From: Micropterix aruncella
Taxonomy: Eukaryota; Arthropoda; Insecta; Lepidoptera; Micropterigidae
DNA: 64,000 nt
Direction: 5' to 3'
Assembly (NCBI GenBank): GCA_944548615.1
Contig: OX155980.1
Location: 614,282-678,281, forward strand
In this document: positions 12,239 through 24,544 of the stretch, piece by piece
Position numbering within the stretch: position 1 is the stretch's first letter
Layout of the letters: every line of letters begins with the position of its first letter
Program-made: the position numbers and the translations under genes
Notes under the pieces: model-generated
What the model was told of the DNA's origin: nothing
What the model saw: the letters and a program-made list of their open reading frames with translations, nothing else
Databases searched by the model: none

Positions 12239-12411
12239 AAAATCTAATAATCAAAATTGCTGATCAAAAAAAGAGCCTAATGTCTGTGGTCATAATTATC
12301 AAGGCAATAATATGGTGATCATGAAAATAGATAAGCGTATACTAAAAATATCTAAATTTAAATTAATTGTCAAATCTAGCGATATAGCCGTCGTCGATAA
12401 AAATAGAATAA
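12239..12411. repeat. Second copy of the sequence left of H copy 2
   Basis: Repeats 11497-11640 with three substitutions and one ~30-bp indel (shared markers ATTGCTGATCAAAAAAAGAG and AGCCGTCGTCGATAAAAATA). Confidence 0.8.
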
Positions 12412-12827
12412 AAAATTACGCTCTTTGACAAAGTTGATTATCATGAATTTTCTGTTATTTTACATTAGGATGCTCTTGGAATAAGAATTCATCATTATCC
12501 AAACCTCTTAAGTCATAATATACTGGATTTTTGACTAGGCCATTAAATAAGACTTTTTTGAATTGGTTCTCTCCGAGACTTCTGATATGGGTCGGGACCT
12601 TATTATAATAATACAGGCTTTGGTGAAGGAATCTGTTGCGCACTTTACTAAGCCTGTGCCGATTTAGATGTAGATCAAATTTATTTCTTGTATTGTGTTA
12701 TATTCAATCTCGTCCTTTAGCAAAATAAAACCTCTACAATTTATAATTAAATAAGATTTTTTTGACATTGATTAGTTTTTGAATTGGTTCTCTCCAAGAC
12801 CTCTGATATGTCATTTTAAGGACAACT

Positions 12828-13280
12828 GGAAGTTTTAACGATATTTGATTGTTTTGTCTCCCGTGAGGTGAGCGTGGAAGACTTGGGAGTACAACAGTCC
12901 TCTGTCTAGTTACGCCACTCGCTCGTAGAAAGCCAATGCCTCTTATCACGAGAAACCTGGTTTTCAACCAGCTGCAGCGGGCCGACACTCGTACCCTTAT
13001 TTCCAGTTAAAGCCAGATTTCTTGGGCTTCCCGACTGTTTACGGGTTCCAGGTCGTTTGTGCGGTCCTCTTCGGTGTCATTAGCCCAAACTGAATCGAAC
13101 CGAACGCGGACCACGTCGTCATTTGCCTGGCTGTTCACCCGGTATCGGGTAGCGAAATGGTCGTTTCAAGAGCGGCTGCCTCAACAACCACCCCCGCTCT
13201 ATAGGAAACTGACAGAATTCACAGTCGATTGGCTAACAAACCATCCAGGAGCACCCGAACTACGTTTTCCAGGGGAACTG
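12828..13280 (-). repeat. Repeat G, reverse copy missing both ends
   Basis: Contains the inverted G markers GAAGTTTTAACGATATTTG, CTGTTCACCCGGTATCGGGTA and GCTCTATAGGAAAC. The terminal GGGCCC and GTAGTTGAC ends are absent. Confidence 0.7.
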
Positions 13281-13393
13281 GCGCCAGCCATTTCACACTG
13301 CCAAGGCAGCGCATCTGCCAGCGCCTGCCAAGGCACACCCGGGCTCAAACTTCTGCTTTGACGGGCAAGAGACAGGCTGAAGGCACTTCTCGT

Positions 13394-13438
13394 GGGGGAG
13401 GGAGGGGGAGGAAGGGGGAGGGAGATGGGGGGGGGGGT
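13394..13438 (+). repeat. G-tract cluster
   Basis: Five or more runs of three to eleven G, separated by one to four A/T bases. This is a strong intramolecular G-quadruplex motif on the + strand. Confidence 0.8.
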
Positions 13439-13524
13439 ATACGGCTTTATTGCAAGCCATTCTACTGTCAATTACAAATGAATAGGTAGCCCAAGATCCA
13501 AGATACGTATTAAACAATCATTTA

Positions 13525-14640
13525 TAATGTAACTAGATGACCCGGTAAACTTCGTACCACCTAAAATTGATTTAATTGTAACTCTTCATAAGCGTTTATT
13601 AATCCAAATCAACCTTCCAAATCCAATTCATCGAAATCTATAATATTGCCGAATCATGTAGGGTTTGAGTTTCGTTTGGTTATTAAATGAAAGACTTTTT
13701 GGCATAGCACCTAAGTTCTGAAATTGCGTAATCACATAAGATATTTTCGTTACTACAAAAAATAAATAAATAATGAAATTATATTCGAACGACTGGATTA
13801 ACGGGTCGCCTATGAGCCTCGGTGTTTGAAATTGCCAGTGGTTCATGGCGAAACGGAACGCGCAAAGACGGAAATTGGCTTATTAATAATAACTTTGATT
13901 CGGGGAGCCCGAAGGATGAAAGGGACCGCGGCATTGTTAATTCAAACACTCCCTGGATAAGTTATCTCGGTTGAACCCGCTGCCGAAAATCACCTCTTGC
14001 ATACATTAGGTACGCGGAGCCGCCCTCACCACTCTCACCACCGCGCCGTGCCGACCGACCGACTGACAATTTTACGAAAGCTATATACTCACAGCCATGC
14101 AAATGACCGTTTTCGAATAGACTTTCTTCTTAGCACCTACCACACTAACATTTTGTCTGGCACGTATATTTCCTAGAAAGCGGCTACCTATTGTCACCTA
14201 TCCTTAGAAACGACCTGTTGGCTACCCGATCTTGGTGGTAACTCGGGCATACGGCGCCTAGGCACAGAATACCAAGCAGTAGCTTTACTCTGAAGCTACA
14301 GGGCATTGCGGGAAGAGGGGTAGGTCCCGACGAACGTCTTTGGTTAGCATTACGCGCAGGTAAAGTCTGGCGACTTTTCGAAAGTTTAGGTATCTGCGTG
14401 GGCCGAGTAGCGGGACATCTGGCAGCCATATCCGAGCCCTTACAACTCGTGACGCTTCGCTTCGATTTCAATTTTGTTCTAAGAGAAGCTACTGTCTAGG
14501 CATACTGTGGCTAAGGGCCACGACGAAATACGCTCACAATATGTAGGTATCCGCGTGAGCGACTTTGAACTGCATCCAGACTAGATGGTGGAGAAAATCC
14601 GTTCAAATTTGGTAGGTAGGGCGCCTATTTAGGCGATTTT
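13525..14640. other. Mostly unassigned; possible Helitron end at the left
   Basis: ACTAGATGACCCGGTAAACTTCG (from about 13531) looks like the inverted 3' end of another Helitron. At 14200-14252 a short piece matches G. The rest, including a GC-rich stretch at 13890-14060, shows no gene I can support. Confidence 0.35.
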
Positions 14641-14649
14641 AACGTTGGA

Positions 14650-15252
14650 TTTTAACTACATCGAACGAACCCTTCACCTCGGAAAGTTTTAACGATATTT
14701 GACCACTCTGTCTCCCGGGAGGTGAGCGTAGAAGACTTAGGGACGAAACAGTTCATTGTCTAGTTACGCCACTCGTCCGTAAGAGACCAACGCCTTACCG
14801 CGAGAAACCAGGTGTGCACCCAGCGGGCCGACACTCGCGCCCTTACTTTTCCGGCCTTCCGCCTGGTTACGGGTTCTAGGTCGCTTACGCGGTCCTTAAG
14901 TAGCGGTGATTCGGTGTCTACCGAATCTATCACGGACCACAGCGTCCTTTGCCCGGCTCTTCATCTGGTATAGGGTAGCCGATTGGTCGTTTCAAGAGCG
15001 GTTGCTGTAAGGTTAACAAAAACCCACCTCTATAGGAAACAAAGCCGCTTCCAGCTGCCCCCGGTTTCAGTCGGAATGCATAGTCGATTGGCTGACACCG
15101 CACGGCTCGCAAACCGTCCAGGAGCGCCCGAAGGGCTATTCCTATGGAACTGGCCCGGACCAGAGTCCTACCGGATGGGTGCTGACCTGTGAGTTGGGCC
15201 GATCCTAACACATGGGTCATTGTGGCCCAACTGCACTGGGCCCATTAGCTCC
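14650..15252 (-). repeat. Repeat G, nearly full-length reverse copy
   Basis: Runs from the diverged inverted 3' end (AACTACATCGAACGAACCC) to the inverted 5' end GGGCCCATTAGCTCCC. It is about 600 bp, GC-rich against AT-rich flanks, and uninterrupted. Confidence 0.8.
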
Positions 15253-16064
15253 CGCGAATTTCTACTTAGTATTCATCCTGATTATCCCTGTCCGGTTATA
15301 GGTTTTGTAAATACGCCATCCGGCCTAAAACCAAACCTACCTCCATTTCATTTCACCCGCCCTTTTGCACGATCTTCCAAATTTAATTCAGTTTGCCATT
15401 TTCTACCTGAATAACTGAATAAAGAAACAGTACAATTGGAAATTATAGATGTACTGGATATACGCGCTTATTAAGCCTACGAGAATAACTTTCCATGCTA
15501 AAAGTCAGGTATTTCCATTTTCTGGTTTAAAATTGTGTCTTTCGCTAAAACTCATCTTTACCAAGTCGCCATATATAAATCCCAATATTTAACACAATAT
15601 TATCTTAGTTTAATACTGGAGTATCATGATATCTCATTCAGAATATCTCCAGGATATCTATTCAAGTAAAATTATGTATAAACGGTCAATCATATAACAC
15701 CAAATTATATCATGTTATCACGAAAATATATATTTTTTTCAGATATTTTATTTGTGAATCAAATGGAATATGTTGTTAGCTTCCTTTCTTTATATTTAAT
15801 TTAAAATTAAATTTATGTATGTACTACTTATTTTTGATTTTTGATTTCTTATGAAATTATATACATATATATGTTTACTAATTTTATATTTTAATTTAAA
15901 TCAATAAAATAAAATATATAAGTTCTTGCAAAATATCCGTTACAAACAATAAAAATACATAGGTATTTGAGCACCGATATAACACGGGCAACAGCTGGTA
16001 ATACCGCTAGTAGCATTATAGGTATAATCAATGCTACAACGATTGCCAGCGTATTTATTTCACA
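15253..16064. other. No recognised gene
   Basis: AT-rich sequence. AACACGGGCAACAGCTGGT near 15985 resembles a Helitron 3' end but has no partner end that I can see. Confidence 0.35.
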
Positions 16065-16884
16065 CTAGCTGACCCGTGCCCACTACGTTGGGCGGTAAAA
16101 CTTTTTACTTGTGATGAAATTATGAGTTTGGTTCGGTTAGTACCTACTGAGTGCTATGATTTATTTCCTGACTGCCAAAAGATGGGTTATATTTTTACTG
16201 CATATGTATGCATGTATTTGAATGCCAATTTGACTATATTACCGTTATTTGTGAGTGTCTTCTTGTAAGTCTCTTATTTGTGAGTGTCTTATCTCTTTAA
16301 CCATTTATGCAGTAAAAGAGAAAAGTCTTTTGTTTTAAACACTTGAGACGATAAATTTACTTATTTTGATATGAATTCATAATTGTTGATAATATGACCA
16401 ATAAACATGACCTAACGATTAAAATTATTTTTTTAATATTGTTGAGGCACAATTGCTTGATTTGAGGCAGTTGTATTGCCTTAAATCAATACTTCGTCTT
16501 AAAAACAACAATGAAGACGAATATTGTGTTTCTCCAGAAAACAGGGAGAGATCAGGTCGTTATAAGGGAAACTTGGAAGTGCCGAAACGTCTAACGTCTT
16601 TTGGACAACGTCATTACAGCTTTCTTGCTCCAAGAATGGCCAATATCATGAATAAAGAGAACATATTGGAAATTTGCAGCAACCAACAAAAATATCACCT
16701 TACATTATGGTTAATAAACCTTAGTAGGAGAGATACGGAGAAAACATTCATCACAATTTTAAAATAAATAAATATATTTATTGTCTATATATTTTATATA
16801 CGTCTTTTTACTAATTGTTATATATTATTAGTTATTATTATAAATGATTATTTATTATTGCTATTATTATTTTATTATTATTAT

Positions 16885-17325
16885 TTATTCCGTAGCCGGC
16901 GATTGGGGAGGGGGTCGCCCTCGCAGCCAATACGCTGCTGTCGGTGCCGCTGGATCTCGTACTCCATTCACGATTCGCTTCCATTCTTGACGATTTTTTG
17001 CCACGTCTCGAGCATCCCTAGCCGACAATCGTTGATTTTTAAGGTCGCCTTTGATGGTATTTAGCCAGGTTTTCTTCGGTGCCGATCGCTGAATTCTCCA
17101 TTCTGTCGGACGGTCTCGCCAAAGAAGTTTACGTGGCAAGCGATTGTCGTTCATTCGGCAAACATGGCCGAACCATCGTAGTCGACGTTTTTGTACTTCT
17201 TCTTCGATCGTTGTTACTAGATTGCATCTTTCTCTAATGGTCTCGTTTCGAATTCGGTCGCGGAGTGAGACACCGAGAATCTGCCTCAAGCATCGCATTT
17301 GGAAGACTTCGAACTTTTTTCGCAT
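16885..17325 (-). pseudogene. RTE/BovB-type LINE ORF2 C-terminal fragment
   Basis: A 146-residue ORF contains FQMRCLRQILGVSLRDRIRN, RRLRWFGHVCRM and RLPRKLLW, then APKKTWLNTIKGDL. This is the stereotyped C-terminus of RTE-like and related elements (RWFGHV-R-D). It lies between TTATTA-rich stretches of LINE L. Confidence 0.75.
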
Positions 17326-17448
17326 GCTATTATATATTATTATTATTATTATGCATTATTATTTAGTTCTAATATATTACTTGTTTATAGTTCTAATATT
17401 ATTTGGTGTAGTGAGAATTTCACTTTAACTTGAATTGATTAAAATTTT

Positions 17449-18039
17449 TAAGCTATTGCATAGCTTTTATCGCGGGCCTAGGCCAGCGCGGCGACCGAAT
17501 GAAGAAATTTCTTAACGAAAATTAATGATTTTAAACTGATAATTACGTCTAAACGAGTAATGTTTACGATTCGAAAAAAATATATGTTAAACAAGAACAT
17601 TTTCCTAATATTCTTAGCTTTGAATATTTTAGATTTTGTTTATATTACATAGTGTAATTAATTTGTGAAATTAGGTCTAACCGAACACAAAAACGACTAC
17701 TACGCAAATACTATCTGGCGTATTATTATGAAACCTGCACCATTTTAAAGATAATTTAATTATCTATCTTTTTATCTACGAATATTTTCGAATAATCCGT
17801 TTTTTTTTGCTTTATCGAATAAAAAATTCGTGCGCGGCGCTCTATCGGAAGACGTTTAAATTATTCCGAATCATTTGCTACCGCAGCCGCAAATGATTCG
17901 GAATAATTTCAACGTTTTCCGATAGAGCGCAGTTATCTGATACCAGAAAAAATAAAATAAATAAATAATTATAATTGCATAAGTTGTTAAAAATGCTATG
18001 CAATAGCTTTACCGTGGCAGTCCCCGAGTGCCACACGTA
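17449..18039 (-). mobile_element. Repeat H, copy 3
   Basis: Complete reverse copy with an intact central hairpin. It sits in a T-tract of LINE L whose uninterrupted version is visible at 24915-24950, giving a paralogous empty site. Confidence 0.85.
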
Positions 18040-18472
18040 TTTTTCTTTTTTATTTTAATTTTGGAAGTATGTATCTATAATCATTTGTATTGGTGTTCTC
18101 CTTAGAACAGGCTCTGCCTAGTTAGGAGCAACACAATCTATGTTAAGTGCTAACGGTGTATTTTTTTTTGTGAATCAATAAAAAAAAAAATATATAAAGA
18201 AACTATTTTTTGTGACTTAAATATAAAATTTAGACATGCTGTCGCTGACTGTTTTGTAGGCATTACCAAGCTCTACAACTTTTCTCTGGAACTTAATCAC
18301 ATATCTCTCATCGTTAAGGCAGCGTTAGTGAGAAACATTTTCGTTCGACCGTTTTTTCTCCGACTTTGCAAATCCGACCAACAAAAAAGTCTTTTAATTT
18401 TTCTGATTAATATATAGCCTATGACACTCACAAATAACATGGCATTCTATTGGTAAAAGAATTTTCAAAATC

Positions 18473-20647
18473 GTTTAAGTAGATCCAGAGATTACTTCCT
18501 ACAACCTCACAAACTTTACCTCTTTATAATTTTATTTATTTATTTATTTATTTAGGTACTTAGGATTAGGTAAACAGTTCATTAATTGGTCATGTAATCG
18601 TATAATAATTATATAAATTATTATACGATTACATGACTCTAGATGTGCATATTTTTATGCAATTTTAAGAAATGAAGTGTTTTTTTTTTAAATAAATCAT
18701 CTGGACCCACCACCTTTATATACACATAAATATACCAATTTTATAAAATATATAGCTATGTAATAAATATATACATTTATAGTTGTAATTTAATAAAATT
18801 TAATTAAGAAAAATAGATAAGTGATACTAAATAAATTGTCGTGCGTTGCAAAGAAGTTGATCAGATTTTACATATCCCTTGTTAAGTAGCCATCTATTAA
18901 GGTTTGCTTTAAATATATTTATGTTAGGATAATTTTTCATGTCTTCACTAAGGAATTATATAATTTTGGGGCTATGTAGAATATATGTCTCTGGGCAAAT
19001 GTTGTCCTGACTGACGGAATTATATAATTGATACTCGCGGACATTCTTGTGTTCAGATTGTTTTGAGTTCGGGCATGGTCATCTCTAGATTTGTAGAATG
19101 CAAGAAGCGCTTGCTTAATGAATAACTGCTTAGCTGATAGCACATGGGATTGGGTAAATAACAAGGCAGATGGATGACGCCGGTTTGTCCTGTGAATTAC
19201 TCTCAATAATAATTTCTGCGCTTTTGTCAATCTATCCAGATTATCATTAGTAGTAGCGCCCCATGCAGCGACTCTGTAGGACAAAATACTCTGACACAAG
19301 GCCATGTATACCACTCTTATGGTTGTTTTGGACAGAATGTTGCGCAGCCGAAGAAATACATAAACCAGCTTTCTAATTCTCGAACTCAAATTTGCAATCT
19401 GATTTTCCCAACATAGCTTCTCATCTACTGTTATGTCTAAGTAGGAGACTGTTGCAGATTTGCTTAATTTAGTACATACACAACTATTCTTATCCAAGCA
19501 TTTGTCGGTATGAATGGCAAGTGTTTGGTTGAGAACCTGGCTGGGATTTCCCCGCAAGCTGAAAGTGATACAATTTGATTTCGCAGCATTTAGCGTTAAA
19601 ATATGGTTGTCGATCCAAGTTTTAGCCAGTTCCAACTTACTTTGAGCTTTGAAGAATGTGTCATTCCAATTATTAGTCGCAGTAAGAAGGACAGTGTCGT
19701 CTGCGAAGGATACAATTCTACCATTAACAGGTAATTCGCACAATTCGTTGATGTAGATTAAAAAGAGAATTGGACCCAAAACACTACCTTGATAGACACC
19801 GAATGACACGTTAGTCGCTTCGCTTATTTGTCGACCAATTAATCAATTAATATTATTAGTATAGATAAGAAAAGGGCTGTAATACTCACGATAGTTCTAG
19901 GCGCAAGTTACCTAGAACTGTGATTAAGTTTCGTGGACGGATATTAGTGCCTTCTCTTTCACACCAGATGTGTATATCGAGGAGCGAGAGAAAATCGAAT
20001 AATTTTAATGATCGATTTTGACAACCCTTTATTTGGAGGCGATAACATTTATAGTATTAGAAGTCCCTCTAATCTGGCTATAGTATGAAGCTCCTGTACA
20101 ACATTAGGCATTTATCGAAAGGCAAATGTGGGTTCGTCATCAATTGATAATTTGAATGCTGATTGCATTGTCTCTTTTGTGAATTGATAAATTATACGAG
20201 AACAATGAGCCGTGCAACATCCGCTTTCAATTAAATGTAATTTTAATCGCAGCTGCGTTGTCAGAATATTATGTCTGAATCGATCTGCGTCGACAGATTC
20301 GTTTCGCTGTCATTATCGGGACAATTCGCCGTATTCGCTTTCTCGAAAACGCAAAACAAGCCGTGATTCCCACTAAACAAAAAGATAATATCAATTTCCA
20401 TTTGTAATTACGCAAAGCAAATACACATTGGAGACGTAGAGACATAAACATTTCATTGGAGACGGTTTTCGCTTTTATAAAACTTTGCCTGAGGACCTAA
20501 CTCTTTTACCAGACACTAAATTTAGAAAAAATGGTTAAGATACTTTGTGCTCTAAAGGCTATTATAAAATTGAAGATTTTATAAGCGATACATTGGTCTG
20601 GTCAAGTCGTTTTTGTGTAACATAGCTATGAAAACCATTTGTAAAGT
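18473..20647. repeat. Tandem duplication, unit 1 (2,175 bp)
   Basis: Identical to 20648-22822 in order and content; the only difference I noticed is T10A3 against T9A4 at the homopolymer near 18680/20855. It includes the end of Helitron A copy 2, LINE K and about 800 bp of flanking sequence. Confidence 0.95.
18534..19848 (-). mobile_element. Jockey/CR1-like LINE K, copy 1, 5'-truncated
   Basis: A 290-residue ORF (19809-18937) holds RT motifs GVYQGSVLGPILFLIYINEL and FADDTVLL, then SYLDITVDEKLCWENQI and LRVIHRTNRRHPSA. The N-terminal RT half, the endonuclease and ORF1 are missing. The 3' end is a (TAAA)n tail at 18534 on the minus strand. Confidence 0.85.
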
Positions 20648-22816
20648 GTTTAAGTAGATCCAGAGATTACTTCCTACAACCTCACAAACTTTACCTCTTT
20701 ATAATTTTATTTATTTATTTATTTATTTAGGTACTTAGGATTAGGTAAACAGTTCATTAATTGGTCATGTAATCGTATAATAATTATATAAATTATTATA
20801 CGATTACATGACTCTAGATGTGCATATTTTTATGCAATTTTAAGAAATGAAGTGTTTTTTTTTAAAATAAATCATCTGGACCCACCACCTTTATATACAC
20901 ATAAATATACCAATTTTATAAAATATATAGCTATGTAATAAATATATACATTTATAGTTGTAATTTAATAAAATTTAATTAAGAAAAATAGATAAGTGAT
21001 ACTAAATAAATTGTCGTGCGTTGCAAAGAAGTTGATCAGATTTTACATATCCCTTGTTAAGTAGCCATCTATTAAGGTTTGCTTTAAATATATTTATGTT
21101 AGGATAATTTTTCATGTCTTCACTAAGGAATTATATAATTTTGGGGCTATGTAGAATATATGTCTCTGGGCAAATGTTGTCCTGACTGACGGAATTATAT
21201 AATTGATACTCGCGGACATTCTTGTGTTCAGATTGTTTTGAGTTCGGGCATGGTCATCTCTAGATTTGTAGAATGCAAGAAGCGCTTGCTTAATGAATAA
21301 CTGCTTAGCTGATAGCACATGGGATTGGGTAAATAACAAGGCAGATGGATGACGCCGGTTTGTCCTGTGAATTACTCTCAATAATAATTTCTGCGCTTTT
21401 GTCAATCTATCCAGATTATCATTAGTAGTAGCGCCCCATGCAGCGACTCTGTAGGACAAAATACTCTGACACAAGGCCATGTATACCACTCTTATGGTTG
21501 TTTTGGACAGAATGTTGCGCAGCCGAAGAAATACATAAACCAGCTTTCTAATTCTCGAACTCAAATTTGCAATCTGATTTTCCCAACATAGCTTCTCATC
21601 TACTGTTATGTCTAAGTAGGAGACTGTTGCAGATTTGCTTAATTTAGTACATACACAACTATTCTTATCCAAGCATTTGTCGGTATGAATGGCAAGTGTT
21701 TGGTTGAGAACCTGGCTGGGATTTCCCCGCAAGCTGAAAGTGATACAATTTGATTTCGCAGCATTTAGCGTTAAAATATGGTTGTCGATCCAAGTTTTAG
21801 CCAGTTCCAACTTACTTTGAGCTTTGAAGAATGTGTCATTCCAATTATTAGTCGCAGTAAGAAGGACAGTGTCGTCTGCGAAGGATACAATTCTACCATT
21901 AACAGGTAATTCGCACAATTCGTTGATGTAGATTAAAAAGAGAATTGGACCCAAAACACTACCTTGATAGACACCGAATGACACGTTAGTCGCTTCGCTT
22001 ATTTGTCGACCAATTAATCAATTAATATTATTAGTATAGATAAGAAAAGGGCTGTAATACTCACGATAGTTCTAGGCGCAAGTTACCTAGAACTGTGATT
22101 AAGTTTCGTGGACGGATATTAGTGCCTTCTCTTTCACACCAGATGTGTATATCGAGGAGCGAGAGAAAATCGAATAATTTTAATGATCGATTTTGACAAC
22201 CCTTTATTTGGAGGCGATAACATTTATAGTATTAGAAGTCCCTCTAATCTGGCTATAGTATGAAGCTCCTGTACAACATTAGGCATTTATCGAAAGGCAA
22301 ATGTGGGTTCGTCATCAATTGATAATTTGAATGCTGATTGCATTGTCTCTTTTGTGAATTGATAAATTATACGAGAACAATGAGCCGTGCAACATCCGCT
22401 TTCAATTAAATGTAATTTTAATCGCAGCTGCGTTGTCAGAATATTATGTCTGAATCGATCTGCGTCGACAGATTCGTTTCGCTGTCATTATCGGGACAAT
22501 TCGCCGTATTCGCTTTCTCGAAAACGCAAAACAAGCCGTGATTCCCACTAAACAAAAAGATAATATCAATTTCCATTTGTAATTACGCAAAGCAAATACA
22601 CATTGGAGACGTAGAGACATAAACATTTCATTGGAGACGGTTTTCGCTTTTATAAAACTTTGCCTGAGGACCTAACTCTTTTACCAGACACTAAATTTAG
22701 AAAAAATGGTTAAGATACTTTGTGCTCTAAAGGCTATTATAAAATTGAAGATTTTATAAGCGATACATTGGTCTGGTCAAGTCGTTTTTGTGTAACATAG
22801 CTATGAAAACCATTTG

Positions 22817-22822
<6 letters not shown>
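20648..22822. repeat. Tandem duplication, unit 2 (2,175 bp)
   Basis: Second unit, offset by exactly 2,175 bp. The left junction is AAAGT/GTTTAAG. The right edge runs into a (TTA)n microsatellite (about 22823-22852). Confidence 0.95.
20709..22023 (-). mobile_element. Jockey/CR1-like LINE K, duplicated copy
   Basis: Identical 290-residue ORF (21984-21112) with the same truncation points. It arose by the tandem duplication, not by a second insertion. Confidence 0.88.
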
Positions 22823-22854
<32 letters not shown>

Positions 22855-23340
22855 TACGTAAAGCCATTGATTATATAGTGTAGTAATCAATGGTAAAGCC
22901 TAGAAGCAAGGCATAAATGTCTAGAAACATAGGACGTTCGGAAAGTACTGTAAGTCTACTTCGAATAAAAATCTATCTATCTATCTATCACATCATGTGT
23001 CATACCTATGAAAGGTTTTTATATTCATTTACAAACACGTCGAAATCGCTGTAAAGCACACAGGTGATCACTAATGGATTTATCTGATCATCCTTGAAAT
23101 GAATTCATCTGTTAATGATTTCACAGTTAAATGCCACCTAAATGGGAAACAGCCCATTCTGGGAGGGACATTTTTTTGTGTGTTCGCAGATAGCTAATTT
23201 TGTACACACCCTGGGGTTTACAGTGGTATCACACCCTTGACAGGTCTCAAAGATGGAGCTATTCTTTGATCGGGTTTAAAGATCATTATTATTTTTAATT
23301 GTTTAACATTTGCAGTTGTAACATCGCCGAAACGTCGGTT
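22823..23340. repeat. Simple repeats and unassigned sequence
   Basis: (TTA)n at about 22823-22852 and (ATCT)n at about 22972-22990. The rest shows no ORF or motif. CGCCGAAACGTCGG near 23325 resembles sequence flanking Penelope-like elements, too weakly to call. Confidence 0.45.
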
Positions 23341-23619
23341 GCTTTAAAATTCATGTGGTGGAATCCGTTTTTATCTTTTCTTTGATTCCTTTTTCATACG
23401 CCGCAAAATGTCTACGTTCTGCATCCGGCTATGCTCAGCAAATGTCAATAGACTCGAATGGAGAGTACAGCCTCTTTCAATGTCCACGATTCTATGCCTT
23501 ATGGCAGGACAGAAAACAAGTAGCATTGTACTATCCTCACTATAAACTCAAAGTTGAGGTCGCAATTTCCATTCCGAAATTTTCGTTCTTTATGTATGCA
23601 AACAGTAACCTTCAGTAAA

Positions 23620-24430
23620 ACCTTCAGTAAGTCAAAGATAATGACCATGTTTTCGGCGTTCATATACTAGTGCTTAATGTATGCCAGACACCATCTAACA
23701 GAAACCGCAACTGGAGCGGACATTCACTGTCACCATACATGCGGTAATTCCCTTTTATGCGTGCCCTGAACAAGACTGGCAAAAGTACAGAAGAGCTACT
23801 TATACCTGAGCATTAAATTCTACAATTTACTTTTACCACTATCAAACAACTGGAGGACAAACAATTAAAAAAAACATTAAGGAGATGCTGATAGGCCACC
23901 CTTTCTATAATCTGATTGAATTCGATGGCCATGACTTTGCAAATATTGTACCAATTTGAATGATAATTATATATGTACTTTTAGTATTTAAATGTAAGAT
24001 TTAGCTTTAGTTTGATTACCTAATAATTTACTTACTACTTTGGATGTTACTATGTACAGTTTTTAGTACGTATATATTTGATTTATTGACTATTTCAATT
24101 GTTCGGCTTCTGCTTTGATTATTCAACTTTTTAACTGCATTTTTTAATTATTGTGTGTTTATTAGGTAGCCATTAGAATTATTGACTATTTTTTAATTTG
24201 TTTTGTAATACGATTCTACGACGAATAACTTTTAGTAGGTTCCAAAGTTTCTTATATACTATATATTTAAAAAAAATTAATATATATGTGTAACGTAAAG
24301 ATTAAAGTAGTAATGACACTTAATACACAAATAACACAAATATTTTGACACGTCCAAGAGCGGTTTTTAGCCGCCAATTGGACACGACGTAAATTTTTAA
24401 ATGTAAATGTAAAATGTAATATAGGATTTA
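23620..24430 (+). mobile_element. LINE T copy 1, 3' end with (TGTAA)n tail
   Basis: Frameshifted translation includes [26 protein letters not shown] and EFDGHDFANIVP, matching copy 3 at 34740-35590. It ends AAATGTAAATGTAAAATGTAAT. Confidence 0.7.
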
Positions 24431-24544
24431 ATATAGAAATATCTAGTCAAAAAAGTACAATTCATTGTCAAAGTCAAAACATTTTTGATAGTTTGTTCAA
24501 TGTTAAAATATACTCAACATACATGTTTAAAAATATGTTAATAA

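Larger units (their letters stand above)
16443..18190 (+). mobile_element. LINE L copy 1 (3' end), itself interrupted twice
   Basis: An ORF at 16453-16767 reads LLDLRQLYCLKSILRLKNN ... GQRHYSFLAPRMANIMNKEN, the C-terminal tail of a LINE ORF2. The 3' UTR ends in CAATAAAAAAAAAATATA. Copies at 24545-25085 and 57190-57690 share the 3' part. An RTE-like fragment (16870-17330) and H copy 3 (17449-18039) sit inside it. Confidence 0.7.
16065..19866 (-). mobile_element. Non-autonomous Helitron A, copy 2, split by two LINE insertions
   Basis: Pieces at 16065-16442, 18190-18533 and 19850-19866 together match one Helitron A: the CTAGCTGACCCGTGCC end, the middle, and the ATTAGTATAGAT end. A 5'-truncated LINE (16443-18190) and a Jockey-like LINE (18534-19848) lie between the pieces. 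Confidence 0.7.

Noticed and set aside
13199..13517. Four overlapping proline/glycine-rich ORFs
   Set aside because: They arise from the G-tract cluster and adjoining repeat sequence read in different frames.
20269..20451. 60-residue minus-strand ORF repeated at 22444-22626
   Set aside because: It is duplicated only because it lies inside the tandem duplication; no recognisable motif.
23300..23345. Possible Penelope-type hammerhead ribozyme at CGCCGAAACGTCGG
   Set aside because: The GAAAC..TC part is present, but no CTGATGA core with a matching stem lies upstream.
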